From the NCBI GenBank assembly GCA_020137815.1, contig CM035352.1, forward strand, positions 5,997,159-6,061,158: a stretch of DNA of 64,000 nt, read 5' to 3'. Below, one piece after another: positions 27,201 through 39,200 of the stretch. The position numbers and the translations under genes are program-made. Within the stretch, counting starts at the first letter, position 1; every line of letters starts with the position of its first letter. Under the pieces are notes generated by a model. The model worked only from the letters and a program-made list of their open reading frames with translations. It made no database searches and had not been told where the DNA came from. Origin of the DNA: Hormiphora californensis (taxonomy: Eukaryota > Ctenophora > Tentaculata > Cydippida > Pleurobrachiidae).

Positions 27201-30200
27201 AAACCATTTCATAAGAGGGTAGTTGTCTAGATTCGGGTTTTAGCGGGTAGGGTTAGAGTTCAGGAACAGCCTTAATTCTAAATTCACCTTTTGCTTCGTA
27301 GGGTAGATCAGCGTCAGTAGCTAGCCTGCCATTGTTTTTAATGTACTTGAATGACTTAGCAAACCAACCACCATTACACCTGGATTGTGATAATGAATCT
27401 CATTATAAAGGTTCTAACTTGCTAATTAATTATATAATTGGTTGGTAGCTAGTTCATTACCCCTTATCGGTGTCGTAAGTGCATTCCAAGAGCTCCTGGA
27501 CAGAAAACCTCTTCAGAACTCCAGCTGTTATAGCGTAACGAGACTCTACTGCTCCAACCTAGAGTCATGTATCAATAAGTTAATTAGTTAATTAGTGAGA
27601 AGTATGGTTAGGTAATTATCCAATTAACTAATTACCGTTGCCATTGCCCAACAGGATTGGCATCCATTCTGCTCCAGGGGTCGAACAGTCACTCCCTGGT
27701 CGGTCCAGTCCATAGAGGGGGCAGCACGTGCAATAACACTTTCAACCCAGGCCCTTCGGTTTAGTCGGTGTGCTGTTCGCTCCTCGAACATTATATACTC
27801 ACTCGCATTCATCCCTGTGTTAGCACTCTTTTCGTCGTCAGACTGCAGGGGAGTATGGTATGTTGTCCAATCCTGATGTATCGTGTGATATATGCAAACA
27901 TATATGACTATCTCGCTCGCTTCATACAAATTATTTTATCAAACCGACAACCGTTAAATTAACGGTTGATTCTATTAACTATTTGTCATGGTACTTCTGC
28001 TACTACTCACGTGTAATTACTTAGGATACCGATTTACGTGTTTGTTGGCACTTGCCAGTTCACAACTTACACACGGAATCTGCCGTGCAAGCCAATCCGG
28101 ACATTACTTATTACTGACTGGTATTGTGTGTGACATCTGAATTATTTCTCGAGAACTTAACTAAGAGGAGTAGGATGAGCAGAAAGGCTCCATCATCAGT
28201 TTACAGCGATGACCTGCGTCACATCTCTCTGGGGAGTGTCGGGGACGATACTACCATATTTGGTAGTCCCACCCTGCCAGAACGACCAGGAAGCAGCTAC
28301 AGTTACCGGGGACCTCGTTACTATGGAAACCACAGACCCTCATCAGCCCTCTCCTTCTCAGAGGATGTCTTGGAGAAGGTGGAGCGGAGAATGGTTGGAG
28401 ATATAGAGGAGGATGAGGAGGAGGAGGCTCTAACTCCAACCACCCTGGCATCTGAGGTAGCTACCTCTGTAACCGGTAGCAAGTACTCCCTCCGAGGTGA
28501 TGATGACAGGGGACAGCTGGAGGAGAGTTACCTGAGATTCAGACAGCGACACTTCTCTCAGGAGGGTAGACAGGAGAGGGAGGAGAGGAAAGCGAGGCTA
28601 CCAGAGTATGATAGAGAGCTTGCTAACACCTTTCAGCGATCATTTCACCGTCAAACAGAACTAATGTACAAGCCGGAGAGTGTTGCCCCCATGGCACCTA
28701 CCGCCTCCCAATGGGACGTGTTTCCGACAGTTGAGGATCTGGACGGCTGTTACACCGTTGAAAAACAGTTTGAGATAGCTATCGACCCTCACTCTGATAT
28801 CCCGGATATGGCTGAATGGATGGGACTCTATCAGGGGGAGGATGGGGTGTTTACCCTCAATCAGGGGCTCCATCATGTCCCTCTAACAGGCAAATCACCC
28901 GCCAGCAAGGTGAACCGAATCAAGGATGGAGTGAAAATGATTCTCGTCTACAGGAACCCCCGGAAACCGGAACAAGGATTTGGGTTCAAGTTTACTACGA
29001 TGGACAGCGGTGTTTATGTTAACCATGTGGAGGCGGATGGGCCAGCTGTTAGAGCGGGGTTGAGATACGGGGACCAGATTCTGAGGATCGGCGAGGAATA
29101 CTGCTCCGGGGTTCTGTATGCTAGAGTCGAGGAAATGGTCGAGGGCATTGCATCTGATGAACTAGTATTGTTTGTAAGGGACAGACCAAATGAGAAAATG
29201 TATACTTTGTTGAGGGATAGCAAGGGTTACTTTGGGTTCAGGATTCGTGCTGCCCAGATTATAGAGGTGATTCCAGGTACCTCAGCAGCACGGAATGGGG
29301 TCCCTACCAACCACTTCATTACGGAGATCAATGGCCAGAATGTGTTGGGCTGGGATGATGAGAGACTAAGGGAAAGAATGGATACTGCTGCTGTGGACGG
29401 GGCTGTGACATTCACTCTCCTCCAGGAGAGGGCTTACAAAGACTTTGTCAAAGATCTTGGAGAGTCATTGTTCGCCACAATGGACCATTCAATGAACTTC
29501 TCAATTCCAATCCCCTCAGTCAGTGTGGATAGTTTTAACTTCAACCCCTTGTCAAGTGTGATCAACACTGTAACTGATAAAACTTCTACAGAGAACTAAT
29601 GGGAGATGGTAGCTATCTCTCTGACCTATAAGAGACTGTGTTACCTGGTCAGAGAACTTGTTAACTTCCGCCTTAAATTCATAGCCACTTTTGTTTATCT
29701 GCAGAATCATCTTAATGATCTGAAAATATAAATGTAAAGTAGAACAACAATTTAGCAGTAATTTAGTAACTCGGAGTGAGATTTATTGTTCGGGAATGCA
29801 GCTCAGCAATATGTTAATCGTTAGATACTGTTATAATACTGAGATAATACTATGTTTATACCTTTACAAAGGTTTTGAATCGACCACCACTTTCATTCGG
29901 ATCCTTGTATTCCTTCTTGTACAGCTTTCTAAATGTCACAAACAGCTTCTTAAAGAGCGCCAACACTGAAACAAATTATATCAGGACTATCCTCTTTACT
30001 GGAGTGGAGGTCTTGTCTTGACAAAGTCAACTCAAGTCAAGCCCTCTCGCGACGAGTAAATAAATCAAATATTTGAACTGATATGATTATTAGCCGACCA
30101 CTAGACTCACATCGTCCCCTTTCAGCCCGGTTATTTAACCTCAACAGGCCGTCTATCTCTCCCATCGTCCCGGACATTTCCGAACTGGCGGTGACAGGGT

Positions 30201-30255
30201 GCCTGCTGCACAGGGCGGCAAAAAAGACAACCAGACAAACAAACACAACCCTCAT
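24277..30255 (-). CDS. Papain-family cysteine protease with ShKT tail
   Basis: Eleven exons join in phase to 460 aa: 30255-30111, 29965-29862, 29719-29645, 27842-27636, 27558-27461, 27379-27288, 25785-25650, 25572-25399, 25215-25061, 24871-24746 and 24347-24277. A signal peptide (MRVVFVCLVVFFAALCS) is followed by an I29-type inhibitory propeptide ending in 'EVNKFSD'. In the C1A domain the oxyanion Gln166 and catalytic Cys172 lie in 'QNGCQSCWA', and 'GCNGGW' marks the next subsite. His327 is in 'VNHGVVAVGY' and Asn343 in 'RNSWG'; the 16-residue His-Asn spacing is that of papain. All catalytic residues are present. A six-Cys ShKT module (C397 to C433) forms a C-terminal extension, suggesting an extracellular or lysosomal cathepsin. 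The last short exon is the least certain part. Introns host a Penelope fragment and the whole syntenin gene. Confidence 0.88.
24364..24728. repeat. Minisatellite (TCCCTGATCCCC)n
   Basis: About thirty copies of an 11-13-bp unit lie in the last intron of the cysteine protease gene, starting just after its GTAAGG donor. Open frames on the minus strand (GDQGG repeats) are intronic artefacts. A longer-period duplication is visible (about 24425-24485 against 24540-24610). Confidence 0.85.
25892..27010 (+). mobile_element. Penelope-like retroelement, 5'-truncated
   Basis: An open frame of about 370 codons, preceded in frame by TAG (25889), begins inside a reverse-transcriptase palm: 'RRFIDDVLGFW' carries the catalytic IDD box, followed by 'NYLDIKF'. 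The linker has 'CGGKGCKTCP', typical of Penelope-like elements. The C-terminal part is a GIY-YIG endonuclease ('VIYVAKC', 'YFGQTH', 'FHIRINGHRS', then 'LDRLEEGYIDSY' and 'LQGLNRI'). The piece lies in an intron of the cysteine protease gene on the opposite strand. The 5' truncation fits target-primed reverse transcription. The intact frame suggests recent insertion. AT-rich 3' sequence continues to about 27160. Confidence 0.9.
28175..29599 (+). CDS. SDCBP: Syntenin homolog, intronless and nested
   Basis: This is a 474-aa adaptor with two tandem PDZ domains (about 252-330 and 338-415). It matches syntenin-1, which binds syndecan and tetraspanin tails and phosphoinositides and works in exosome biogenesis and trafficking. 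Key stretches are the pre-PDZ 'WMGLYQGEDGVF', PDZ1 'GFGFKFTTMDSGVYVNHV', PDZ2 'SAARNGVPTNHFITEINGQN' and the C-terminal 'MDHSM', parallel to human 'MDHTI'. The first ATG (28175) is used; upstream in-frame codons lack ATG. The N-terminal region (~230 aa, with an acidic 'EEDEEEE' run) is much longer than in vertebrate syntenin, which totals about 298 aa. The gene has no introns and sits wholly inside the third intron of the cysteine protease gene on the other strand. A retrocopy origin is possible but unproved. Confidence 0.92.
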   Translation: MSRKAPSSVYSDDLRHISLGSVGDDTTIFGSPTLPERPGSSYSYRGPRYYGNHRPSSALSFSEDVLEKVERRMVGDIEEDEEEEALTPTTLASEVATSVTGSKYSLRGDDDRGQLEESYLRFRQRHFSQEGRQEREERKARLPEYDRELANTFQRSFHRQTELMYKPESVAPMAPTASQWDVFPTVEDLDGCYTVEKQFEIAIDPHSDIPDMAEWMGLYQGEDGVFTLNQGLHHVPLTGKSPASKVNRIKDGVKMILVYRNPRKPEQGFGFKFTTMDSGVYVNHVEADGPAVRAGLRYGDQILRIGEEYCSGVLYARVEEMVEGIASDELVLFVRDRPNEKMYTLLRDSKGYFGFRIRAAQIIEVIPGTSAARNGVPTNHFITEINGQNVLGWDDERLRERMDTAAVDGAVTFTLLQERAYKDFVKDLGESLFATMDHSMNFSIPIPSVSVDSFNFNPLSSVINTVTDKTSTEN

Positions 30256-30409
30256 GATACTGTGGGAACAAGAAATAGGAGAACTGTGGAAACTGGGATG
30301 GTTGGTTGGCCAATGACTCAATATGCTGGTTGTGCCGAGTTTTCATTTCCGGGACCGGTCTTTCCTGCACCTTTTGTGTGCGTCCCACGTGACTAAAATC
30401 CAGGGGTGG

Positions 30410-30494
<85 letters not shown>

Positions 30495-31040
30495 GGAAAC
30501 AGAGCAACAAGCTCCCGCACCCCAGTTTGCATGCATTGACACAAAGTGACATGCTCCCTTTCTTCTTAGGAAATCCAAATATAAGGCACGTGCCTGCATC
30601 CCTGTCCCGGATAAATTAGGAATCTGTTGCAGGAACTCTCTCTCTGTGTCTCAGGACAGGGTCAGTTAATGAGGTGCGCATGGGCTTCGGAAATAGCAGT
30701 TCCCGGCACAGGATTATGAATCACGGGAGAATGCTTGAAAATAATAATAATTCTGTCCAAAATTTGACTGGCTGAATAACTAATTGTTCCCAGTTCCCAC
30801 TAAGTAAAAATAAAAAATACTTGGGTGGAAAGTTCCCAGCTAACTGTGAACATTGTTTTACTGATGCATGACATCATGATCTTTTAATCTGTGGATCTGA
30901 GAAATCTGTAGAGCTCCCTGTAAGGATTGTAAACGAGCTCGCTTTGAAAGGTCTTCTGCATGCTTGCCAGCCAGGCGTCCCCCTCTCTCTCCCTCTCTTT
31001 CTCTCTCTCTCCCCCTCTCTCTATCTCTCTCTCTCCCCTC

Positions 31041-31119
<79 letters not shown>

Positions 31120-31357
31120 ATCTCCACAAGCATGAGAAAATGCTCGCTCTGTCACTCAGTGTGTACAAGTGTGTGTATCTAAGTTGCACTTGTGTGTGTG
31201 TTTGCTCGTTTTGAAACTACAGTTCTGTTTATTAGTCATCCACACAGTTTACAAAATTTGGTTTGTTTATTGGGGGGTATTTGTTCAGGATCCAGATATA
31301 TTTCTGTTCCTATAATCATCTCCCTCTCCCAATATAGAGGTTATCCAGTCCTGTTAA
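30256..31357. other. Divergent intergenic region with GA/CT arrays
   Basis: This stretch separates the protease gene (-) from the coiled-coil gene (+), so it probably holds both promoters. (GA)n lies at 30413-30490 and (CT)n at about 30985-31122. A canonical TATA box is not evident. No gene is seen. Confidence 0.6.
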
Positions 31358-34300
31358 ATGGAGTGTACCCAGGATTTGCTGGACCGGTTTCACGACAGTC
31401 TAAACCTAACTCGTTCCAAGAATGATTCTCTGGTCATGTGCCTAGAGGAGGGTGATCTAGAGTTAGAGAGACAGGAGAGATCTCTACCTCCTCAACTTGA
31501 ATCTATCTTCCTCAGGATCAGGTACAGGTCCCTCAGAGGTTGTTTATGTCAGGCCAATGCTCTGACCACAGTTCTCGCGCGCTCCGCCAATGCTCTGACA
31601 ACTCTTGTCTCATATAAGACCCTCCTCTTCGCACCGGGCCGAAGGCCCGGTGCGGCTACGTGAGGCCGCGCTACGTGAGGCTACGTGAGGCCGCGAGGTT
31701 GCGCGATGTACAGTCAGTGTATGACAAGACAACTCAGAGGTCTCTCTCTCCCTAGCTATAACAACCCCCACCCATCACAGGGAAGCAGTATCTGAGTGTG
31801 TTCGACCCAATCAGAACTGTTACCGGGAGCTCGATGGTCTCATCAAGATCATTGAAAGTCGACTGACAGAGGTCCGGGCTCAGGAGAAACACAATGAAAA
31901 ACAGGTACGAATCCCTTGACGTATTTCCTGTTAGAAACACTTCAGTAGACCATGCTGAAAATCTCTGATTGGATCGATTATCAAACCCTCTTGCTAACTA
32001 ACTCTCTATAGAGCTCTATAAATATAACACCTAAATCCTAATACTACATATGTGGGCATATAATGAACCTAACTCCAGATAATAACTTCAGATAATGACA
32101 CTTGAGCGAGAGAGGAGGGAGCTCAAGGCTCAGCGGGTACAGAATGAAGAACACAGAAGGTTGCTGGCTCAGGACAAAGAGAAGTTGGAGGAGAAGATAG
32201 ATACCCAGCGGAGTGAGCTTCTGGCGAGGGCTGAACGACTGGCAGTTATGGCTGAAGCGATAGAGACTGAACCAGAGTGTGCTGATACATCGGTTATAAA
32301 GGTAGGAACGTTCATTAGATAACTGGAAAGTTACAGGCCTAGGAAGGCTAAGTTTTGGGAAGGCAAATTTGGTTTATATAGCAGCTTCTATTTCTGGATG
32401 GAACATTTTTCAGGAATCAGAGAAAGCGAAGTTGCGGGCAGAGTTAGCGGTTATGAAAAAACAGGAAGAGATAAAGGGGCTGGAGACGATGTGTGAACGG
32501 TACCAGGAGGAGATAAAGAAAGTGAGGGACGATTGTAAAGATGCCATTAAGATCAGTGAAAACCAGGCCATTGAAGGTACGATGTTCCACATGGAGATGG
32601 TCCTGATTCAATAGAAACGTTATAGTTGGACCCATGATTGAATTAGTTAAATCACCACTCCTGCTTGTTGAGTTACACCACCCCTTCTGCAGCGTGCAAG
32701 AGAATGAAACAGATGAATCTGGAGCTGGTGAAGAGTCAGGAGACAGCTCGACAAATGCAACAGATCCTGGTCTCTGAGAAGGAACGATCCAAAGAATTGA
32801 AGGTTTGTTATAATGCACTTGTTATCAACTTGATATCCACCATTATTGCCCATTTGGCATTGGCCAAGGTTTAGGTTTCTAAACGGACAGTAGATTCCAA
32901 TAAAATTAGCTCACTCCATGACTTATTATTCTTTAGGCGTGTTTGGATCACGAACGTCTGCAGCCGATGGGGAAACATCTCCAGAACGCACTGGGAGGAG
33001 ACTCGGTAGAGGGAAATCTAGCTACAATCCCAGGTCTCTCTCGAGCCCTCATTCTGCGAGCTGCGAAGGCAGGGAACGTATCAACAGCGATCCGTTCCGA
33101 GGAGTTGCTGAGGAGAAACGAGGTGTGTGATCTATAGTTCCGGGGGGGGGGGGGGGGGGGGCTATAATAGTTCTTTCTAGCATGTCAATATTCTTTCAAT
33201 ATTGGACTACCCACTTGTTGTGGAAACCGTCGTGGCAAGACAGAATTCTATCACCGTTTTTTTTCAGGCACTGACCAAGGAGGTGGAGAGAACTACGGAA
33301 CAGTTGAAGGTAGTCCAAAGGGAACACACAACTCTTCAAAACCAGACCAAGAACTTCGCCTCGCGGCTTAACCAAGCAACTGTAAGTGAAATGTTAATTA
33401 GCATATCACGTTCTTAAGTTATCTAGTACAGTCGGACCCCGATTTACCGGGATGCTCGGGGGAAAGGGTTTTGCCCGGTAAATCGGGGTGCCCGGTATAT
33501 CGGGGCAAAATATCGTCAATTTCTTATATCGGGGGAAGTTTATCCTCCCGGTAAATCGGGGTTCCGGTAAATCGGAGCCCGGTAAATCGGGGTCCGACTG
33601 TAGTAACTCTCCCTTTACTCACCATTTACTCCTTTTAAATTGTTCATACACGGAGGGGGGGTCGTCATGTTAATGTTAATGTTTCATGAAAATTTTTAAA
33701 ATGTTAACATTAACATTATTAACATTATTAACATTATTAACATTATTAACAAAAAAAGAAGCTTTTTTAAGTCTTTTTGAAGCTTTTAATCCCGCTTTAA
33801 TAGATCATTTGCGTTATTTTTGACAATATTATACGTACTACCCATCCAATCAACACTGATATACAGTCAGACCCTGATTTAGTGGCCCCCGATTTAGTGG
33901 CACCCCGATTTAGTGGCAGGATTTTTTCCCCAAAAATTTTTTTGAATTTTTTTGTGAAAATCGTCCGAATCGTGTTTGAATCGGTGCATCTTATCGCATG
34001 TCCTGCTGCTAATTGGACAGTTCAGAACGAACCGATAAGTGATCCCCATGGGGCCATTGAATCACATGTTTACCAAGCGTCAAAATGGGGGGGGGGGGGG
34101 GTGCAACCCAAAAAAAACCAACCATACCCTGGATTTTCTTGCCAAGTTAGACTGTCTTTTATAAAATAAAATAAAAGAGTTTGTACAAAACAAGGATTTT
34201 CAAAATTGTTGATTTTTTTGGTCGTTTTTGATTTTTTTGATTTTTTAAAAATCTTTTTTGATCTTTTTTTTATTTTTTTGATCGTTTTTGATTTTTTTTG

Positions 34301-35863
34301 AATTTTTGAATCGTTTTTGATTTTATTTGATCGTTTTTGATTTTTTTTGAACTTTTTTGTTCAACATTAAACATTTAAAAAAAATTAAAAACGATAAAAA
34401 AATTTCAAAAAAATCAAAAAAATTCAAAAAAATTTAAAAAAATCAAAAACGACCAAAAAAATCAAAGAAATTGCAATCAAAAACGACCAAAAAACCAACC
34501 ATACCCTGGGTTTCGGAAAAAGTTTGATTTTTTGGGGTTGTACCCCCCCCCCCCAATTTCGATTCGATGGCGATCACGTTTCAGTTCGTTCCGAACCGTC
34601 TAATTAGCAGCAGGACATGCGATAAGATGCACCGATTCGAAACACGATTCGGACGTGGCTGGTATTCCTTTAAAAAAAATTTTAAGAAAATTTCACAAAA
34701 AAAATTCAAAAAACTTTTGGGGGGAAAATCCCTGCCACTAAATCGGGGTGCCACTAAATCAGGGTGAGCCATATTTGGCCCATAAAAACCAGTTTATACA
34801 TTAAACTGGTGTTCTTTACTCGTATACCCGCCTTTGTTATAATGAATGTATTTTCTTACCTCAAAACCTTTGATAAAATCCAAACAACTATCCTAGCTAT
34901 GAAATATCTGCCATGGGAGATAGTGAGTTTATGATAGAAACACCTAAACACACCTAAAAACACATAAAACAGCTATAAACCGACTAAAAACATCTAAAAC
35001 GCGATTTTTGTTAATTTTGTTAATTTTGTTAATTTTGTTAATGTTTCACCAAGGGTCGTTTGTTAATTAACAAAACATTAACAAAATTAACATGACGACC
35101 CCCCCTACACGGAGCACGGGCACGGTGTCAATCAACTACCCTCTAGTAACTCCCCAATCAACTACCCCCTAGTAACTCCCCTAGTAACTCCCTCTAGTAA
35201 CTCCCCAATCAACTCCCCCCTAGTAACTCCCCAATCAACTCCCCCCTAGTAACTCCCCAATCAACTCCCCCCTAGTACCCCCCTAGCAACTACCCCCTAG
35301 TAACTCCCCTAGCAACTCCCCCCTAGTAACTCCCCAATCAACTCCCCCCTAGTAACTCCCCAATCAACTCCCCCCTAGTACCCCCCTAGCAACTACCCCC
35401 TAGTAACTCCCCTAGCAACTCCCCCCTAGTAACTCCCCAATCAACTCCCCCCTAGTAACTCCCCAATCAACTCCCCCCTAGTACCCCCTAGCAACTACCC
35501 CCTAGTAACTCCCCTAGCAACTCCCCCCTAGTAACTCCCCAATCAACTCCCCCCTAGTAACTCCCCAATCAACTCCCCCCTAGTACCCCCCTAGCAACTA
35601 CCCCCTAGTAACTCCCCTAGCAACTCCCTCTAGTAACTCTATACCATCCCCAGATGCAAGCAAACACCCTGAGACAAGCTCGTGATGATGCGATACAAAA
35701 GTTGAAGCGAGCACAGCAGAACTACGAGCTCCTCAACAAATCTCTCTCCAAACAAGCTGCCGGCTGGGTCCAGGATAGAGTCGATGAAAGGGCTGTGGAT
35801 GAGGCGAAACGGTTTCAAAGAATCCTTCCCGCATATAACACGACCCCTCAGTCAACTGTTTAG
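31358..35863 (+). CDS. Coiled-coil protein, unknown
   Basis: Eight exons join in phase to 426 aa: 31358-31521, 31781-31904, 32092-32301, 32414-32576, 32693-32802, 32937-33122, 33268-33381 and 35654-35863. Almost the whole protein after residue 60 is charged heptad-like coiled coil (for example 'LERERRELKAQRVQNEEHRR', 'KQEEIKGLETMCERYQEEIK', 'LTKEVERTTEQLKVVQREHT'). A less helical insert reads 'NALGGDSVEGNLATIPGLSR'. The C-terminus ends 'AKRFQRILPAYNTTPQSTV'. There is no signal peptide or membrane segment. I do not recognise the family; centrosomal, ciliary or cytoskeletal scaffolding are possibilities by type only. ATG 31358 follows an in-frame TAA. The last intron is about 2.3 kb because of inserted repeats. 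Confidence 0.8.
31631..31653. other. GC-rich perfect hairpin in intron
   Basis: GCACCGGGCC, loop GAA, GGCCCGGTGC. It lies in the first intron of the coiled-coil gene. It is followed by a short GTGAGGC-type repeat (31655-31700) that is also GC-rich. Confidence 0.8.
33429..33600. mobile_element. 172-bp pogo/Tigger-like MITE
   Basis: Inverted ends CAGTCGGACCCCGATTTACC and its complement are flanked by TA (33427-33428 and 33601-33602). The CAGTCG...CCCCGATTTA ends resemble the terminal repeats of pogo-like Tc1/mariner elements. The motif 'GGTAAATCGGGG' is repeated several times near both ends. It lies in the last intron of the coiled-coil gene. It is non-coding. Confidence 0.85.
33655..35105. 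mobile_element. hAT-like element copy 1, 8-bp TSD
   Basis: The element begins GGGGGGGTCGTCATGTTAAT and ends in the inverse ATTAACATGACGACCCCCCC, bounded by the perfect duplication TACACGGA (33647-33654 and 35106-35113). Short TTAACAT repeats follow each end. An 8-bp duplication is typical of hAT elements. It encodes no transposase. A pogo-like insert occupies about 33864-34760. It lies in the last intron of the coiled-coil gene. The same family occurs inverted at 44501-46724. Confidence 0.88.
33864..34760. mobile_element. Pogo-like MITE nested in hAT-like copy 1
   Basis: The left end CAGTCAGACCCTGATTTAGT follows TA, with repeated 'CGATTTAGTGGCA'. The right side has the inverse 'TGCCACTAAATCGGGGTG' but its outermost bases are degenerate. 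The interior is a diverged palindrome: about 33900-34110 pairs with about 34560-34740, around AT-rich 'GATCGTTTTTGA' repeats. A related end piece occurs at about 45785-45911. Confidence 0.75.
35115..35640. repeat. Minisatellite (CCCCTAGTAACTCC...)n
   Basis: Units 'CCCCTAGTAACTCCCCAATC' and 'AACTCC' alternate in a higher-order pattern of about 115 bp (compare 35225-35340, 35340-35460 and 35460-35580). The array ends just before the splice acceptor of the last coiled-coil exon at 35653. Confidence 0.85.
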
Positions 35864-36276
35864 AGGGTTTTAGGAGCATATTTTATAGCCAACGTTGGAC
35901 ATTTTCGAATTACTTGATAATAAACGGAAACAAAAACCTGGATCTGATTTGTTGAGTAAGAGAGGGTTCTCAAATCTCTAGCCCTTACTAAACACGATCT
36001 GATTGGAACTGGTAGTGGTAGTTTTCTAAATGAACTCCGAAGATGTACGAAATTTCGCGTAACTAATTAAGAGTGAAATAAAAGTTTGGGTTCAAGGAAT
36101 GCTTCTGTTATATTTTCAATAGTTAAAACCTTTGAAATTAACTTGTTTCCCGTTTCCAATAGTATTTATCTGGCAGTGCGCTCAGGTAGGGTCGCGACCT
36201 GAGCGCAATATCAAAACGGAGTCAGCGCCGCCAAACGGAATGCCCCCAATGGTCTGCTGGGGTAAGGGGTGTGATA
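35864..36276. other. Intergenic, short hairpin
   Basis: The 3' UTR of the coiled-coil gene probably ends here (AATAAA-like ATAATAAAC near 35920). A hairpin GCGCTCAGGT/ACCTGAGCGC lies at 36178-36206, just before the 37-bp array. Confidence 0.5.
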
Positions 36277-39200
36277 TACACCAGACGTCTTGGTAGACAG
36301 AGACACAATGACAGACACCAGACGTCTTGGTAGACAGAGACACAATGACAGACACTAGACGTCTTGGTAGACAGAGACACAATGACAGACACCAGACGTC
36401 TTGGTAGACAGAGACACAATGACAGACACCAGACGTCTTGGTAGACAGAGTCACAACGACAGATACCAAACGTCTTGGTAGACAGGGACACAATGACAGA
36501 CACCAGACGTCTTGGTAGACAGAGACACAATGACAGACACCAGACGTCTTGGTAGACAGAGACACAATGACAGACACCAGACGTCTTGGTAGACAGAGAC
36601 ACAATGACAGACACCAGACGTCTTGGTAGACAGAGACACAATGACAGACACCAGACGTCTTGGTAGACAGAGACACAATGACAGACACCAGACGTCTTGG
36701 TAGACAGAGACACAATGACAGACACCAGACGTCTTGGTAGACAGAGACACAATGACAGACACCAGACGTCTTGGTAGACAGAGACACAATGACAGACACC
36801 AGACGTCTCGGTAGACAGAGACACAATGACAGACACCAGACGTCTTGGTAGACAGAGACACAATGACAGACACCAGACGTCTTGGTAGACAGAGACACAA
36901 TGACAGACACCAGACGTCTTGGTAGACAGAGACACAATGACAGACACCAGACGTCTTGGTAGACAGAGACACAATGACAGACACCAGACGTCTTGATAGA
37001 CAGAGACACAGTGACAGACACCAGACGTCTTGGTAGACAGAGACACAATGACAGACACCAGACGTCTTGGTAGACAGAGACACAATGACAGGCACTAGAC
37101 GTCTTGGTAGACAGAGACACAATGTCAGACACCAGACGTCTTGGTAGACAGAGACACATTGACAGACACCAGACGTCTTGGTAGACAGAGACACAATGAC
37201 AGACACCAGACGTCTTGGTAGACAGAGACACAATGACAGACACCAGACGTCTTGGTAGACAGAGACACAATGACAGACACCAGACGTCTTGGTAGACAGA
37301 GACACAATGACAGACACCAGACGTCTTGGTAGACAGAGACACAATGACAGACACCAGACGTCTTGGTAGACAGAGACACAATGACAGACACCAGACGTCT
37401 TGGTAGACAGAGACACAATGACAGACACCAGACGTCTTGGTAGACAGAGACACAATGACAGACACCAGACGTCTTGGTACAGAGACCATGACAGACACCA
37501 GACGTCTTGGTAGACAGAGACACAATGACAGACACCAGACGTCTTGGTAGACAGAGACACAATGACAGACACCAGACGTCTTGGTAGACAGAGACACAAT
37601 GACAGACACCAGACGTCTTGGTAGACAGAGACACAATGACAGACACCAGACGTCTTGGTAGACAGAGACACAATGACAGACACCAGACGTCTTGGTAGAC
37701 AGAGACACAATGACAGACACCAGACGTCTTGGTAGACAGAGACACAATGACAGACACCAGACGTCTTGGTAGACAGAGACACAATGACAGACACCAGACG
37801 TCTTGGTAGACAGAGACACAATGACAGACACCAGACGTCTTGGTAGACAGAGACACAATGACAGACACCAGACGTCTTGGTAGACAGAGACACAATGACA
37901 GACACCAGACGTCTTGGTAGACAGAGACACAATGACAGACACCAGACGTCTTGGTAGACAGAGACACAATGACAGACACCAGACGTCTTGGTAGACAGAG
38001 ACACAATGACAGACACCAGACGTCTTGGTAGACAGAGACACAATGACAGACACCAGACGTCTTGGTAGACAGACACAATGACAGACACTAGACGTCTTGG
38101 TAGACAGAGACACAATGACAGACACCAGACGTCTTGGTAGACAGAGACACAATGACAGACACCAGACGTCTTGGTAGACAGAGACACAATGACAGACACC
38201 AGACGTCTTGGTAGACAGAGACACAATGACAGACACCAGACGTCTTGGTAGACAGAGACACAATGACAGACACCAGACGTCTTGGTAGACAGAGACACAA
38301 TGACAGACACCAGACGTCTTGGTAGACAGAGACACAATGACAGACACCAGACGTCTTGGTAGACAGGGACACAATGACAGACACCAGACGTCTTGGTAGA
38401 CAGAGACACAATGACAGACACCAGACGTCTTGGTAGACAGAGACACAATGACAGACACCAGACGTCTTGGTAGACAGAGACTCAATGACAGGCACCAGAC
38501 GTCTTGGTATACAGAGACACAATGACAGACACCAGACGTCTTGGTAGACAGAGACACAATGACAGGCACCAGAGTCCAGACGTCTTGGTAGACAGAGACA
38601 CAATGACAGACACCAGACGTCTTGGTAGACAGAGACACAATGACAGACACCAGACGTCTTGGTAGACAGAGACACAATGACAGACACCAGACGTCTTGGT
38701 AGACAGAGACACAATGACAGCCACCAGACGTCTTGGTAGACAAAGACACAATGACAGGCACCAGACGTCTTGGTAGACAGATACACAATGACAGACACCC
38801 GACGTCTTGATAGACAGAGACACAATGACAGACACCAGACGTCTTGGTAGACAGGGACACAATGACAGACACCAGACGTCTTGGTAGACAGAGACACAAT
38901 GACAGACACCAGACGTCTTGGTAGACAGAGACACAATGACAGACACCAGACGTCTTGGTAGACAGAGACACAATGACAGACACCAGACGTCTTGGTAGAC
39001 AGAGACACAATGACAGACACCAGACGTCTTGGTAGACAGAGACACAATGACAGACACCAGACGTCTTGGTAGACAGAGACACAATGACAGACACCAGACG
39101 TCTTGGTAGACAGGGACACAATGACAGACACCAGACGTCTTGGTAGACAGAGACACAATGACAGACACCAGACGTCTTGGTAGACAGAGACACAATGACA

